A stretch of 64,000 bases of DNA, taken from positions 1,054,001 through 1,118,000 of the forward strand of contig JAACMV010000019.1 in the NCBI GenBank assembly GCA_010909725.1, written 5' to 3'. Source of the DNA: Picochlorum sp. 'celeri' (lineage: Eukaryota > Chlorophyta > Trebouxiophyceae). Shown piece by piece: positions 28,130 through 39,642 of this stretch; the first letter of the stretch is position 1; every line of letters starts with the position of its first letter. The notes beneath the pieces were generated by a model. That model did not search any database, had not been told where the DNA came from, and saw only the letters and a program-made list of their open reading frames with translations. The translations under genes and the position numbers were made by a program.

Positions 28130-29383
28130 TCATTCTGAATCTGCAATGCAGGCATGCAAGAGATCAAGGCACTTCCAGAGGATTCTTTTATAGCCGAGTC
28201 TGTATTGGATGACAACACGCAGTCCCTCAGTGACATCAGGATTCTCCAGGAGCTGCATGTCATGTTCAATGCTTGTCATGGTGGACTGGTCCAAAACACG
28301 GTTGAGGGCTTGTTCCAAGAATTGATATGCTTTCTTCTCACTGACACTGTCCACTGCCTCGTCGTTCAGCACTTTGAAAGCATATTTCTTCCTTTCTGAC
28401 GAGTTGAGAGATGCTAGTCGAAGAGCTCGCATCAGTTCAAACGATGGATTCCCATTATAGGCAATGTACACATCAGTATCAGCCACCCCCAGGCAGGAGA
28501 GCTGTTGCTGGACAGTGTCACAGAAATAGTCGATCGGTAATGGTGCCGTATCGTGTGGATTATCCTCCAAGCAGAAACCATAGTACTCAAGTAGATGTAA
28601 ATTCGTGTGCCTGCCATAGCACAAGAGAACTTCTTGTCCTTGCGTGAGCGCACTCCTTGTGCAAAGGCAGTACATGCTCTTACTTGCATCAAAATAGCCG
28701 TCGCCGTGCAATGCATAGTCTTCTGATGGTTCCCTAGTTTTCAAATCACCGATGTTTAACGTGAATGGAGGAGGAGGGCATCCATAATTGTGTAGATCTC
28801 CATATGGTGTGAGGACCCCAACTGTATCTCCTTCCATGTACATTGTCCTTGAACTCAAAGTCGAAAGCGCCCAAGTCCATGCCTTCAGGGTCTTGAATTT
28901 CTTATCCATACCCTTTATCTTACTGAGGATCGCATACCCCAACTTGTAGGAGGAGACGGCCTCCTCCTTGGCTGAAAATATGGCTCTTTGAGCAACTGGA
29001 ACTTGCAACTGGGATATTTCATCATCAGTGAGGCTGCAGGCTGTCGTGTAGGACCGTGGTAGCGTCTTTATATAAGGATACCAGAATGATTGGGATCCTT
29101 TCGAGCATTCTCGTAGCAAATGGATGGCCACAAGTTGGGCATCGGTCACACATGCCGCATGCCCTGTGAGAGCTGCTACTTCTGCATCGCGCAATGCTGA
29201 TTCTTTTCCAATGAGGATGGAGGCAGGGATAGAAACAAGTATATCGTTGCTTTTTATATCCTTTACAGCCACAATGCCTCTGTATGCAGCCGAAGATAGT
29301 CTGGTTACGCAAATGTCTCTGTGGACGTTGCCCCCTTGTTCAACACACCACTGTCGTAAACGCTCAGTCGCGTCATCTTCCAT
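28130..29383 (-). CDS. SET-domain methyltransferase, SDG40/LSMT-like
   Basis: 417 aa, intronless. The split SET architecture of the Rubisco-LSMT/SETD3/SETD6 group is present: the N-terminal RGIVAVKDIKSNDILVSIP strand, AIHLLRECSKGSQSFWYPYIKTLP, the core VGVLTPYGDLHNYGCPPPP (normally a D-x-x-N-H type motif; the variant is closest to plant SDG40) and GQEVLLCYGRHTNLHLLEYYGF, followed by the C-terminal substrate-binding domain. The substrate is a non-histone protein lysine or histidine, unknown here. The PDS5 stop lies 33 bp upstream of its ATG and the CWF19L1 ATG 82 bp downstream of its stop, all on one strand. Confidence 0.85.
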   Translation of the reverse strand: MEDDATERLRQWCVEQGGNVHRDICVTRLSSAAYRGIVAVKDIKSNDILVSIPASILIGKESALRDAEVAALTGHAACVTDAQLVAIHLLRECSKGSQSFWYPYIKTLPRSYTTACSLTDDEISQLQVPVAQRAIFSAKEEAVSSYKLGYAILSKIKGMDKKFKTLKAWTWALSTLSSRTMYMEGDTVGVLTPYGDLHNYGCPPPPFTLNIGDLKTREPSEDYALHGDGYFDASKSMYCLCTRSALTQGQEVLLCYGRHTNLHLLEYYGFCLEDNPHDTAPLPIDYFCDTVQQQLSCLGVADTDVYIAYNGNPSFELMRALRLASLNSSERKKYAFKVLNDEAVDSVSEKKAYQFLEQALNRVLDQSTMTSIEHDMQLLENPDVTEGLRVVIQYRLGYKRILWKCLDLLHACIADSE

Positions 29384-29416
29384 TTAAATGGATAGATTTA
29401 CATGGTATTACTACTT

Positions 29417-32400
29417 TTATGAACTCATATCAGCGTCTTCATCTGAAGAGAAGAAGTCATCAAGTGAGTCTTTTGGTTTTTGATACAGTTTCAAGGGTGC
29501 CTCTGCATCGGGATCTTTGGGCTTCTCTTTCTCCTTCTCCTTGTCTGCCAGGGTGTTGATCGCTTCCTGTTTTCTCTTTTTTGTTTGTTCTACGATTTCT
29601 TCCTTGGCGGCGCGTTTCTTTCTAGCTTTTTGCCCCTTGAATCTCATCCTAAAACCACAGGCATCTGAGAACAAGTCCCTCAACTTGGGCATTTTCAGTT
29701 GTGGGGGCAAATCAGATCCATCAATCCTCTTGTCTTCCGCAGTCAGCTTTCTTGGGCTGAAATATTTTTTTGGTAGGGAGAGAGGTCCTGAAAATTTCGA
29801 AGGCGTCGCTCCTGGTATCGGACTGACTTCATGAAGAAGTCCCTTGGTGAGGGATAGCCCAATATCACAAATTTGGCGAGCATTCAGGCTGGCTTCGGCG
29901 TCGATGTCTTCATTCGCTACGTCAAGGATATTGCAGAATTTGAGCTGGCGTAGAATCTTCAATGCAACACCAGCGTTGTTCTTGAGCTCTGCTGTCAGAG
30001 ACTCCTTGTCTTTCTGCCGGGATGATTGTGGTATCACCAATGCTTCAAGAAACATTTGTAGCGAGTCCTTGAACAGGGCCATGAGCTCATCTCCAGCGGT
30101 TATTTGTGTCATAGCCTCAGCATCATAGTCGGGGTGGTGTGCCATAAAGTATACGAGAAAGATGAGTGAAAACTCGGGCATTTCATCCACCATTGTCCCA
30201 GAGTCACCAGAGGTGGCTCTCTTGAGCGATATCTTTTGCAGGATTGCTCGTCTCTTCACCACATATTTCCGCAGCTGCGTGAATGCTGCTTTAACATTTG
30301 GCTCGTATGGATCTGCTCCATAGAGCGCATATAGTGCAGTCATTTTTGCACACCTCTGTCGAGCACCTCTGCCAGATGTTGAACCATGGTCCTGGAAATA
30401 GTCCACTGTTGACTCAATCTTTTTCAGCAGCGCCTGCCTAACCTCTACAATCGAGTCTTGACAAGCCAGACCTAATGTGAGATAATCATTACCACTAAGC
30501 ATTCCGTCATAAACTCTGAAGAGTCTAAAAAGGGCTTTTGCTGCTGCAAGCCTGATCCAGCCAGCATCAGGAGACGCATCAGCGTGCTGCTTTTCAATGG
30601 CAAGCTTTTCCTCCTCAGAATATTCCGCTGGATCCATTGCCAGAGTATTTTCAGGACAAGATTCAGATGTTGACCAATGTACTCGTCTAAGCTTCCATTT
30701 GAACATTTCAAACTGAGGGGCAGAGGTATCCATATCCGTTAAATCTTGCAAGTCCTCGCTGAACTGTTTGACCACACTGACCACGATTGGTGCCGGCTCT
30801 TTGGTCCATACAAGAGGAACGAGAGCTTGGCTCAAGGTCTTTATCAGTTCTGCTTTAATCTCTATATCTTGGCTCGGTCTTCCCCACGAGGGCTCGTCGC
30901 TAGATGACTTGGACAATGGCTTTCCACTGCAAAAATGCAGACATTTGTTCAATCAAAACAGCAACTATATTCACTCACTTTGACACATTCACTCACCTAG
31001 AGAGGTCTATTTTCATGAATTTGTGCATCACAAGTTGATATATTGTTGATGCATAAAGCTCCAGAGTCGGCAAGTCCATTCTTGATATTGTACTAATGAC
31101 CTTCATGTGTGAGAGGAGCATGGAGTGATCATCAAAGATATCATGGCTCTTGAGGGCACTTAATGATACTTTGAATACACCGTCTAAAATGTCACTACGA
31201 TCCTCATGGAATCGAGTAGCATACATCAAAGATTGGCAGGCAAATTTACTTGCTTTTGGTCTGCCGCAGTTGCAAAGTGCCACAAGCTTCTCTACAGCTG
31301 GTTGACTCAGAATGACCTGATCAGAGGTAAAGATGAACTTCCCAGCATTGGCAAGCACTTCTGCTGCAAGGCAGGCTGCTAATTCGTCATCACCCGTAAG
31401 CATCTCTTTCAAAGTATCAAAACATCCTACAAAAATGCGTGGCTCTGCTCTTGACAGTTCCAGCACAAATGTATATTCTGCAGCAATAGAAAATCAATGT
31501 AAAAAAAGCCGCAATGATGCATTCGACATTCCATTGCAATACCATACCTTTGCTACTTTCAGATGCTTGCTTCAAAGATGCATTCAGAACATCAGGAGAA
31601 ATCAAAGTAGGGCACATTCGAGCAGAGAGCGCTTGGCCCAATTCAGCTGTTGGACCCCTGCTTCCCAGCCTTGACTGCAGCTCTTTTGCTGCTGCTGCAG
31701 CTGTTGCAAAATTAGTCCCAAGAGTTGCCATGGTACCAAGATTCCTAAAGATATTATTGTCTTTCATACCAAATATTTTCTCTAGAGATTCCTCTGGCTT
31801 CTGGAGATGTTTCAGCGAGGATGCTGTCTGTTTGACTTTCCGAGCAAGCCGTTCTGCTGCAGTCATCTTTGGAGGCATCATCTCAGCAGACGTGTCTCCC
31901 ACATGAGACAAGCCATGAATCGATGTACGCGTCGTTCTTTCTGCCTTTGATTCGAGCCGAAGATTCAGCAAAGCAGTCATATTTTCCTGGAGTGTGCATT
32001 TGCTTTTCAACAAATCTATGATTGATTGTTTTCCCTGCTCCTGGGTTTCAGACCACAACACTGCCCACCACAAAGATGCCTTGGATGGGGCAAATTGTGC
32101 TGATAACACACCATTTTTGAAGACATTATCTTCAATAAATGCAGAAAGCTCTGGGTCAGCGGTCTTTGTTAACTTGCAGAGTCCGACGATAAACTCGATC
32201 AACCTCTTCTTATTATTATCCACAGAATATGCTTCACTATCCTCACAGGCTGCGCTCCATTGTTTGATGAGCTTTCCAATACAAGAAGCTACCTTTTTCC
32301 TCACAGATATCTTTTTATCCCACAGACGACTGACCAAGGCGTCATACGACGAGCCATCTTCCACCATCTGTGGATATTCTCCAGCTATATTGCAAAACGC

Positions 32401-33708
32401 CACAGCTGCTGCCAGTCGAACCTTTTCATCCGGATCTTGCAGGCGTTGCACAGCTCCCCGTACAACTGCACTCTTCTGATGAAATAACGGTAAACTTGAT
32501 ACGAGACCGTGGGCATGCTGAAGCACACGCAGTCGAACCGACGTAGACCTGTCATTCAAACGTCCCAAAACAGCTTCCACAAGTTGAGGATAATCCGACG
32601 TCAAATGATTTGCTTTATCCTGGGTCAGTAATTTACAAATCAGATCCACCCCATCTAACCGCCGTTCTTCAGACTCGACATGCAAACTTGGCTGAAGGTG
32701 CGGCATCACAGGAAGCATAATCTGTGGTGATGCCTCATGAACCCTAAGAACCAATTGACTGGGGTTTCCGACGAGATCGCTATCAGTCCTCACCCCATCC
32801 AACAGTTGCGTCAGAAACCTCTGCACGTGTGGCTGCATCGATTCTCTCGATCTCTTTAAAAGCCCCCATGCAAACATCTGTGCACTCTGTGACACTTCTT
32901 CACCTTCTGGCCCCAGACAAGATGGCGCTAAATTCCCCAGAATACAATCCAGCAAGGATTGCGATATCATATCACTTTCATCCACCAAAGTAGAAACCAA
33001 ATCTAGCGCTGGCTCCACAGTCTCCTCATAATTGTCACTATTCACAACCCCAAACATGGTGCTGCACAATTCCAACAACAAGGAATCAGCCTGCTCTAGA
33101 TCAAGCATTAACAGACAGCACTTGATCTTTGCCGCTATCTTTAATAAGTCCAGAGAATCGTCGAAGAAAGGAGACGCAATATCGCTCAACCCCTTGATCG
33201 CATTGATAAACACATGAAACACCAATGCCAACGTCTCATCACTGAACGGAGTATCAGGAGCATGCAATCTCAGCACATGCACACTACAGACTGATACATA
33301 GAGCTTCATCTCTCTATCTCGATGCTTGAGAATGTCCGAAACTCCCAAAAACTTGACAAAATCACCCATGGCCCGCTTCACCTCTGTAGACCGTTGGGAA
33401 CTCGACCGGAGCAACCCTGCCAATGTTCGAATCAGACCGATACTATTATCCTTTTTCATAACCGCAGACTTTGACATTCCCAAAAGTTGTTTCCCAATCC
33501 TTTTCACCTGAGCAGAAATCTCGCTCGAGCTCGGGAGACTGGGCTCTGGGTTCCCGCTCGCCTTCTGTCGACCGGAACATGCCCTTGTCCTCGTCCGTGC
33601 CTCTACTTTCACATTATATTGGGTATCCTGCCCAGTCATCTTCTTCAGATCCAACGATTCCATCGTGCACAGACTCTCAGGCGATGTTCGAGTTTGAAAA
33701 TTATTCAA
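29417..33708 (-). CDS. PDS5: Sister-chromatid cohesion factor PDS5
   Basis: Exons 33708-31548, 31477-30997 and 30926-29417 total 4,152 nt (1,383 aa), with GT-AG junctions and phases 1 and 2 that join correctly. It is built of HEAT repeats throughout, with family-specific stretches: KQLLGMSKSAVMKK, VKLYVSVCSVHVLRLHAPDTPFSDE-like (about 130-155), LGVSDILKHRDREMKLYV, RLNDRSTSVRLRVLQHA and QDPDEKVRLAAAVAFCNIA. The last ~70 residues are highly charged (KGQKARKKRAAKEE..) and resemble a nuclear basic tail. PDS5 binds cohesin and controls its loading, acetylation and release. It shares a 369-bp divergent promoter with SPT5, and the SDG40-like gene begins 33 bp after its stop. Confidence 0.9.
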
Positions 33709-34077
33709 AATGAATCACGTGCGCATGACAACGCCCACCCACGTACTATACAAATATTGATTAATTCCTACCATCTGATCATTAAGAAATAACCCATACC
33801 AGCATGGATACTCAATATGTTCCATGAGAATCCGAGAGAGGTCAAACTGATCCAGACTAATTCGGGATTTTGGGAGATTTTTGTCTAGAAGTGCTCCATG
33901 CACCCAGGTACCGGCCCAATAAACTTTTTTAATACTAGTATTAGTTGTGCAATTGTGCGCCATACCCTGGTGTTGGAGTCTTAGAGGGGCTGTCGCTTTT
34001 GCGCAAAGAGTCGCGCAATTTTGACGGTCGGGGACTTGCGTGTCTGTACAATCGCAATACATCAATTTTATAGTACC
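33709..34077. other. Divergent promoter region PDS5 / SPT5
   Basis: 369 bp between opposed start codons of two nuclear chromatin and transcription factors. It contains a 14-bp AT-rich palindrome (33930-33943), about what chance would give. No RNA gene is seen. Confidence 0.45.
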
Positions 34078-37000
34078 ATGGTTGAGGAAGGAGGGACTGT
34101 ACCTGCGGGACAAGGTGAGAGTGGGGCTCCAGGACAGGAAGTTGTCCATGCGGAGCAGAATTCTCCACAGGATTACAGCCCTGAAGGGGCTGCGGTGGCG
34201 GAGGATGATGTGAATAATACTAACGAGGGATTTGTGGGTTTGGTACGTTGTATGTGATGGAACTGGCTCAGGTTGTGTGTTTTCTGACGAGGTTCATCTA
34301 TACATGTCTTGCAGAATGCTGCGGATTTGGAGGATGACGTGGAGGATGATGATCTAGAAGATGATGTGGATGACGAGGAAGAGATGACTGCAAAGGAGGA
34401 GGAGGAGAAGGAGAAGAAGAAGAAGAAGAAGTTGAAGCAGAAGAAGAGAAGGAATATATTTGTTGATGATGCAGCTGAGGAAGATGAGGAAGATGCGAGG
34501 AAGAAGAGGAGTCGCTTTATCGATGATATTGCTGATGTGGATGATGAGGATGAAGATGAAGACGAAGATGAGGAAGGGGTGGATGATTTGATTGATGATG
34601 CTGGTGAGGCACCAACAGCCCAGGACATGGCAGAGGTGAGGCAGGCGATGCGTGAGGCCGAGATGCAGGCGCGTAAAGATGAAGAAATTGACCCAGAGGA
34701 GCTGAAAAAGTATTTGGCGGAGCGGTACAGCAAAGAGCGAACGGCGGCATATGCTGCGGGTGACATTGATGAGACTGACCAAGCTGTACTACAGCAGGCT
34801 TTGATGCCCACGAGGAGTGATCCTAAACTATGGGTGATTCGGTGTGCGGATGGGGCTGAGAGGGACATTATTGTCCGCTTGATGCAAAAATGCTATGATT
34901 ATGCTTCAAAGGGAACTCCATTGTTGATCAAGTCTGCATTCTGCAAAGATAATCTCAAAGGTTTTATTTATGTCGAGGCCAGAAGTGAATCACATGTCCT
35001 CAAGGCACTGTCCGGTCTTCGATCGGTATATTTCTCAAAGAAACCCAAATTAGTACCAATTGAGGAAATGGTGACAGCGATAACATATATCAAGCCATCA
35101 AGGAAAGCTGTGGCTCCTGGCTCCTGGGTCAGAATGAAGTCTGGACTCTACAAGGGGGACTTGGCAAGGGTCGAATATGTCGATATTAACGAAGGACGGG
35201 CGACTGTTAAACTTGTCCCGCGCTTAGATTTGGCTGTCATGGCCGCGAGAAAAGCAGCAAAGGCGAGAGGTGGAGAGGTTCCCAAGAGAGCAAACAAATC
35301 AAGACCTCTGCCGAAGCCTTTCATCCCTGAAGAAGCTCGAGCTTTCAATTTGGATATTATGCAGCAGCGAGATAGATACAGTGGAGAGATGCAGTACGTT
35401 TTGGGTAATAATCAGCGTTTCAGCGGTGGATATTTGATCAAGTCTGTCGCCCTGAAGACAATCAGTGTAGAGACATCTGCACCTCCATTAGATGAGCTGC
35501 AACGCTTCGATGCAGCTTCGCAAGGTGACAAAGCAAACGAAGACGTGACAGATCTGTTGAAAGGCTTTGATATTGATTCGGGAGCTGTGACGTTTGCCGC
35601 TCGAGATAATGTAGAGGTGAAGCAGGGTGAATTGCAGGGAGTCAAGGGAACAGTTGTTCGGGTGACTGATGATGGACAAATTATGGTTCAATTGAATGAC
35701 TCAGCTTTAGCTGGTATTGAGCCCATTAGTTTTAACCCAAAGGAGATTAGGAAATATGTGGAAGTTGGTGCGCATGTGAAAGTAATCCATGGAAGCCACA
35801 AGGGACAGACTGGTATGGTTGTCAGTGTTGATGATACTGTTTGCCACATTGTGACAGATGCCACACGTGAAGACATCAGAGTTTTCATCAGAGATATCAC
35901 ACAAGCAGTAGCGGTGGCTACCACCTTGGATACCATCGGGGACTACGAGCTCTTTGATCTCGTTGTGCTTGATGCTCAGACAGTTGGTGTGATTGTTGGT
36001 GTTGACAAGGACAGCTGCAGGGTGTTGACCAATCAAGGCAGACCAGATGCACCTGACGTCCAAGTCTGTCGTTTGCCCGATATGAAAAGGAAGATTGTGA
36101 ATAAGCGAGCATCAGCAATTGATGGAACCAGAAATGAAGTGCACCAAGGTGACATTGTTGAGGTGATTGAAGGTCCTCTGAGAGGGAAGAGCGGGACAGT
36201 GAAGCACATTATGAGGGGATCATTGTTTATTCAGTCTCGAGATATTCAAGAAAATGGAGGATTTCTGTGTGTTCAAGCAAGGCAAGCCAAAGTTAGAGGA
36301 GGTAAACGGATTGCAGGAGCAACTGGAATGGGTGCACTTGCAACCCCAGCCAGAAACCTTGCCACCCCAAACCCGTATGGTCCAACAAATGTCTTGGCAT
36401 CTCCAGCGCACCATGGCGACGGAGGTCCTGGAGGAAGATTCGGGGGACCTGCGAATGGAGGATACACGGGCCGACTCTCAACACAGCATGACAAACTTTT
36501 GGAAGGGAAAAAGGTGGACATTAAGAAGGGCCCTTACAGAGGCATGCGTGGCACTATTAAGAGCGCTACAGGTAGTCACGTGCGTGTGGAACTTGAAGCC
36601 AGAATGCAAACAGTGACTGTTTCCAGAGCGCACCTCTCATCTCAGGATGGGGGCATTGTCGCCCAGCCTCCCAGACAAGCCATGGGTATGGGTATGGGTA
36701 TGGGAATGGGAATGGCTCCTGGTGGAATGACTCCAGCCCACTGGTCAGCAGGTGTGACAGCCACACCAGCACACTACAGCGCAATGGGATCAGCCACACC
36801 CATGTACCCTGGCATGACTCCTGGCAGAGAGGTCACAAAAACACCTGCATATGACCCTGCCTGGGCAGCCACCCCAGCACACCCTGGCTTCGGATCAGAT
36901 ACTGCAGGCGTAGATTTAGGAGGTGGAACATATACTAGTGCATCTTTGAAAGGACCAGCTGCCAATTGCAGTGCCAAAGAGTGGATTGACCTCGTCATCA

Positions 37001-37281
37001 CAATGCAGGATGGTACCCAGGGTGTTGTGAAAAGCATCAAAGATGATGGCCGTGCAGAAGTCGACTCCAATGGCAAAACCATCTCTACCGGTATCGATCA
37101 GCTCTCGCTTGCTACAGTTGCTGCTGGCGATTCCGTACGTGCCCTTGTCGGTAATAACAAGGGAACAATCTTCACTGTACAAGTGGTGGTGGCAGAGACG
37201 GGTGAAATCTTCTGTCAAAGGCAGGGAGATCAGACTGTCCATCGACTCCGTGTAGGAGAATGTGGAAAAATTATTGCATAA
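34078..37281 (+). CDS. SPT5: Transcription elongation factor SPT5
   Basis: Exons 34078-34242 and 34315-37281 give 1,043 aa; donor TTTG|GTACGT and acceptor TTGCAG|AAT. The long acidic and Lys-rich N-terminus is followed by the NGN domain (DPKLWVIRCADGAERDIIVRLMQK..), which binds SPT4. Then come several KOW modules (SWVRMKSGLYKGDLARVEYVD, DNVEVKQGELQGVKGTVVRV, AHVKVIHGSHKGQTGMVV, DIVEVIEGPLRGKSGTVKHI and a later KKGPYRGMRGTIKSA). The C-terminal repeat region has Thr-Pro/Met-Gly-rich motifs (GVTATPAHYSAMGSATPMYPG) that serve as P-TEFb targets in the family, with a terminal KOW-like domain. DSIF controls Pol II pausing and processivity. A TGTAA signal follows about 20 nt after the stop. Confidence 0.95.
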
Positions 37282-37426
37282 TATCTATAAATCTGTAATA
37301 TGCGTTTCCTGCGGGGTTGAATGCCTTTGAACCAATTGCATGGCCTACATTGGTAATTTCCTCACTCGCGCAGTATCATTGGTTTTTCATGCCTCAATCC
37401 ATCCAATTAGCTAATATGAAATACCA

Positions 37427-38779
37427 ATGAACCATACGAGTGATATGTATCGCATACGGTATCAAATGGCAACGTTTTGCCTCTCTTCTTTCCAAGGACT
37501 GAGAGCAAGTCACAGTCCTGCTGCGAGGTTGGCAGCGCCATGGAGGCCTTGGTGGTGGAAGGCAACAGATGTACCTGATGGTATTCAGCAGACGCGGACA
37601 CTGTGCATGGGATCAGATGGCTCATCGCCGGATGCTGTTGAGAAGAAGAGTACTCCACCAGAGCCAGATAGTATACTAGGAAGGGTCATCTCTGCCCAGG
37701 CGAATTTTGTTCGGGTGACAGTAGAGCGAGAGGATGGTGAACCAGATCCTCCAAAAGATAGGCTCTTGTGTGTGGTGAGAGCGTTGCTTAAAAAGATGAA
37801 GAGGCATGTCCTTGTTGGCGACAGGGTACGTGTGGTGGGGATTGACTGGGTGGATGGAAGAGGTATGGTCGAGGACGTGCTTCCTCGCACGTCAAAATTA
37901 GATGAACCTCCAGTAGCAAATATCACGAAAGTGATGTTGGTGTTTTCCCTCTCCATGCCCCCGTTTCTGCCCTCCTCTGCAACCAGGTACCTGGTTGCAG
38001 CAGAGCATGCTGGGCTGCCCATCATTGTTGTGCTCAATAAGAGCGATCTGGTCGATCAGGGCGATGTCGAGAAAGAAATTGAAAGAATAAATGCTTGGGG
38101 ATATGACTGTATTCCTATCAGCGTGAAGAAGAGCAAAGGGCTCGATCTCCTGGAGGATAGACTCAAGGGCGATGTCACTGTTGTTGCAGGCCCGTCAGGA
38201 GCTGGGAAGAGTTCCATCATCAATGCCTTATCCCTTCGATCTCTCGATGAGAAGAACGACACTGAGGATTTAGATTTACAGGCTGTAGGTAACGTATCAG
38301 AACGAATTGGGCGGGGAAAGCACACGACCAGAAATGTCACAATAATACAAATGTCTCAGGGGGGTGCCTTGGTAGACACCCCTGGTTTCAACCAGCCGAC
38401 TCTGAATTTCCCCCCGCATGACTTGGAGCGCTGTTTCCCAGAAATACGTACCATTCTTTCCTCTAATGATACCGGGTGTGCATTCAAAAACTGCAAGCAT
38501 ATTTCAGAGCCAGGTTGCATTGTCAGGGGAGACTGGGAGCGATATGAATCATACACTGAAATCCTTCATGACTTGGAGGAACTGGAGCAGATCCAGGCCA
38601 AGAGAGCCATATCCAAACGTCGTCGAGAAGGCAATGTACGGCACAAGAGAGCAGCCGGTGGAGCTCTGCGGGAAGAGGCCAGGCTAGACACAAAAAGCCA
38701 TAGAAGAACCTCCAGACGATCAGTCAAACAAGAAATTTCAGAAATTGCTCGAAGCCCACTCTTTGACGACATTGAATAA
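37427..38779 (+). CDS. RSGA: RsgA-type circularly permuted GTPase, organellar
   Basis: 450 aa from 37427; the Met at 37466 (MATFCLSSFQGLRA) begins a more typical plastid transit peptide and may be the real start. An OB-fold domain (about 80-165; GRVISAQANFVRVTVE) is followed by the GTPase with permuted motif order: NKSDL (G4) first, then GPSGAGKSS (G1), GKHTTRNV (switch) and DTPGF (G3). The C-terminal zinc module is CAFKNCKHISEPGCIV, and the tail is basic. RsgA matures the 30S subunit decoding centre, so here it probably acts in plastid (or mitochondrial) ribosome assembly. Confidence 0.9.
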   Translation: MNHTSDMYRIRYQMATFCLSSFQGLRASHSPAARLAAPWRPWWWKATDVPDGIQQTRTLCMGSDGSSPDAVEKKSTPPEPDSILGRVISAQANFVRVTVEREDGEPDPPKDRLLCVVRALLKKMKRHVLVGDRVRVVGIDWVDGRGMVEDVLPRTSKLDEPPVANITKVMLVFSLSMPPFLPSSATRYLVAAEHAGLPIIVVLNKSDLVDQGDVEKEIERINAWGYDCIPISVKKSKGLDLLEDRLKGDVTVVAGPSGAGKSSIINALSLRSLDEKNDTEDLDLQAVGNVSERIGRGKHTTRNVTIIQMSQGGALVDTPGFNQPTLNFPPHDLERCFPEIRTILSSNDTGCAFKNCKHISEPGCIVRGDWERYESYTEILHDLEELEQIQAKRAISKRRREGNVRHKRAAGGALREEARLDTKSHRRTSRRSVKQEISEIARSPLFDDIE

Positions 38780-38828
38780 TCTCAGAATATTTATATTCGT
38801 TTACATATATATATTGACTATCATTCAC

Positions 38829-39308
38829 TTAATCATCATCCACAAACTCTCTTCGGTCAGTCCAGCGAGCTGGTCGAATCTCATTAATCTCCTCATCCGT
38901 CATGTACTCACCAGTCGCCTCCTTCGTGGCTCTATTCAACGCCCTCAGCTCTTCCAGCCTCTCTTCATCCCTCTCATCACGGCTTATGTAAAAGATAGGG
39001 ACTCCAATACCCATGACAATACCCAAGAATGCACCCAAAGCGCCAATCTGAACATCAGGATCCGACCAATCCACCTCCAGAGCCCCCAAGACCATCTGGT
39101 GGTGCTGGACCATGTGCTCTACCAGTCCTGATTTCACCACCACCAATCTCTCATGCTTCACTGGTGACAGAATCTCATTCTTATTCCTAAAACTCCCAGT
39201 GCGAGAGCTGATCATTCCATTCTGCTGAATCACCGAGGTCCTGCCTCCAAGTGCGTGTGGTTGACATGTCCTGGTCTGCAAGACCTGTCCCATGATTCCC
39301 ATAGACAT
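38829..39308 (-). CDS. Plastid-targeted single-TM protein, conserved-looking
   Basis: 159 aa. The N-terminal ~55 residues (Ser/Thr/Gln/Arg-rich, few acidic) look like a transit peptide. One transmembrane helix (IGALGAFLGIVMGIGVPIFYI) is followed by a strongly charged stromal-type tail: SRDERDEERLEELRALNRATKEATGEYMTDEEINEIRPARWTDRREF. The tail reads like a constrained sequence seen in small plant and algal chloroplast membrane proteins, but I cannot name the family. Its stop is 49 bp from that of convergent RsgA, and it diverges from the plastid desaturase gene. Confidence 0.65.
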   Translation of the reverse strand: MSMGIMGQVLQTRTCQPHALGGRTSVIQQNGMISSRTGSFRNKNEILSPVKHERLVVVKSGLVEHMVQHHQMVLGALEVDWSDPDVQIGALGAFLGIVMGIGVPIFYISRDERDEERLEELRALNRATKEATGEYMTDEEINEIRPARWTDRREFVDDD

Positions 39309-39642
39309 ACTAAGGGAGCACTATGTTGAATAAAAAAGCCAAAATTATTTGATTTAGGGATAATGTGGGCGTGTGAGCCATGGAAATAGGTACATCTTGT
39401 GTCGATTGGAATGCTGGACATGTCCCATCAACAGTGAGCATCTGTGGGACCGATTGTTATTGATGTGGAGACCCCACTGGAGGAAACAGTCGACCGATGA
39501 GGGCAACCTCATCCATGGATGTCAGCTGGATGGATTGCATTAGCCCTGTCCTCACACGAGGTCCTGAACATTTTATTTGATTCTTTCTATTCATTCGATT
39601 TTGACGTACTGGATTATTTTATTAACAGAGATCATTGCCAGT
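39309..39642. other. Divergent region, TM protein / FAD7
   Basis: 334 bp between outward start codons, presumably the promoters of both plastid-protein genes. No other content is recognised. An in-frame upstream ATG at 39577 would add 22 hydrophobic residues to FAD7 and was not chosen. Confidence 0.45.

Noticed and set aside
33930..33943. 14-bp palindrome between PDS5 and SPT5
   Set aside because: About four such palindromes are expected by chance in 64 kb.
36684..36714. GGGTAT-like repeats resembling a telomere tract
   Set aside because: They are the Met-Gly repeat codons of the SPT5 C-terminal region.
39577..39642. Upstream start adding 22 hydrophobic residues to FAD7
   Set aside because: The Met at 39643 gives a normal plastid transit peptide; the upstream stretch looks like promoter sequence.
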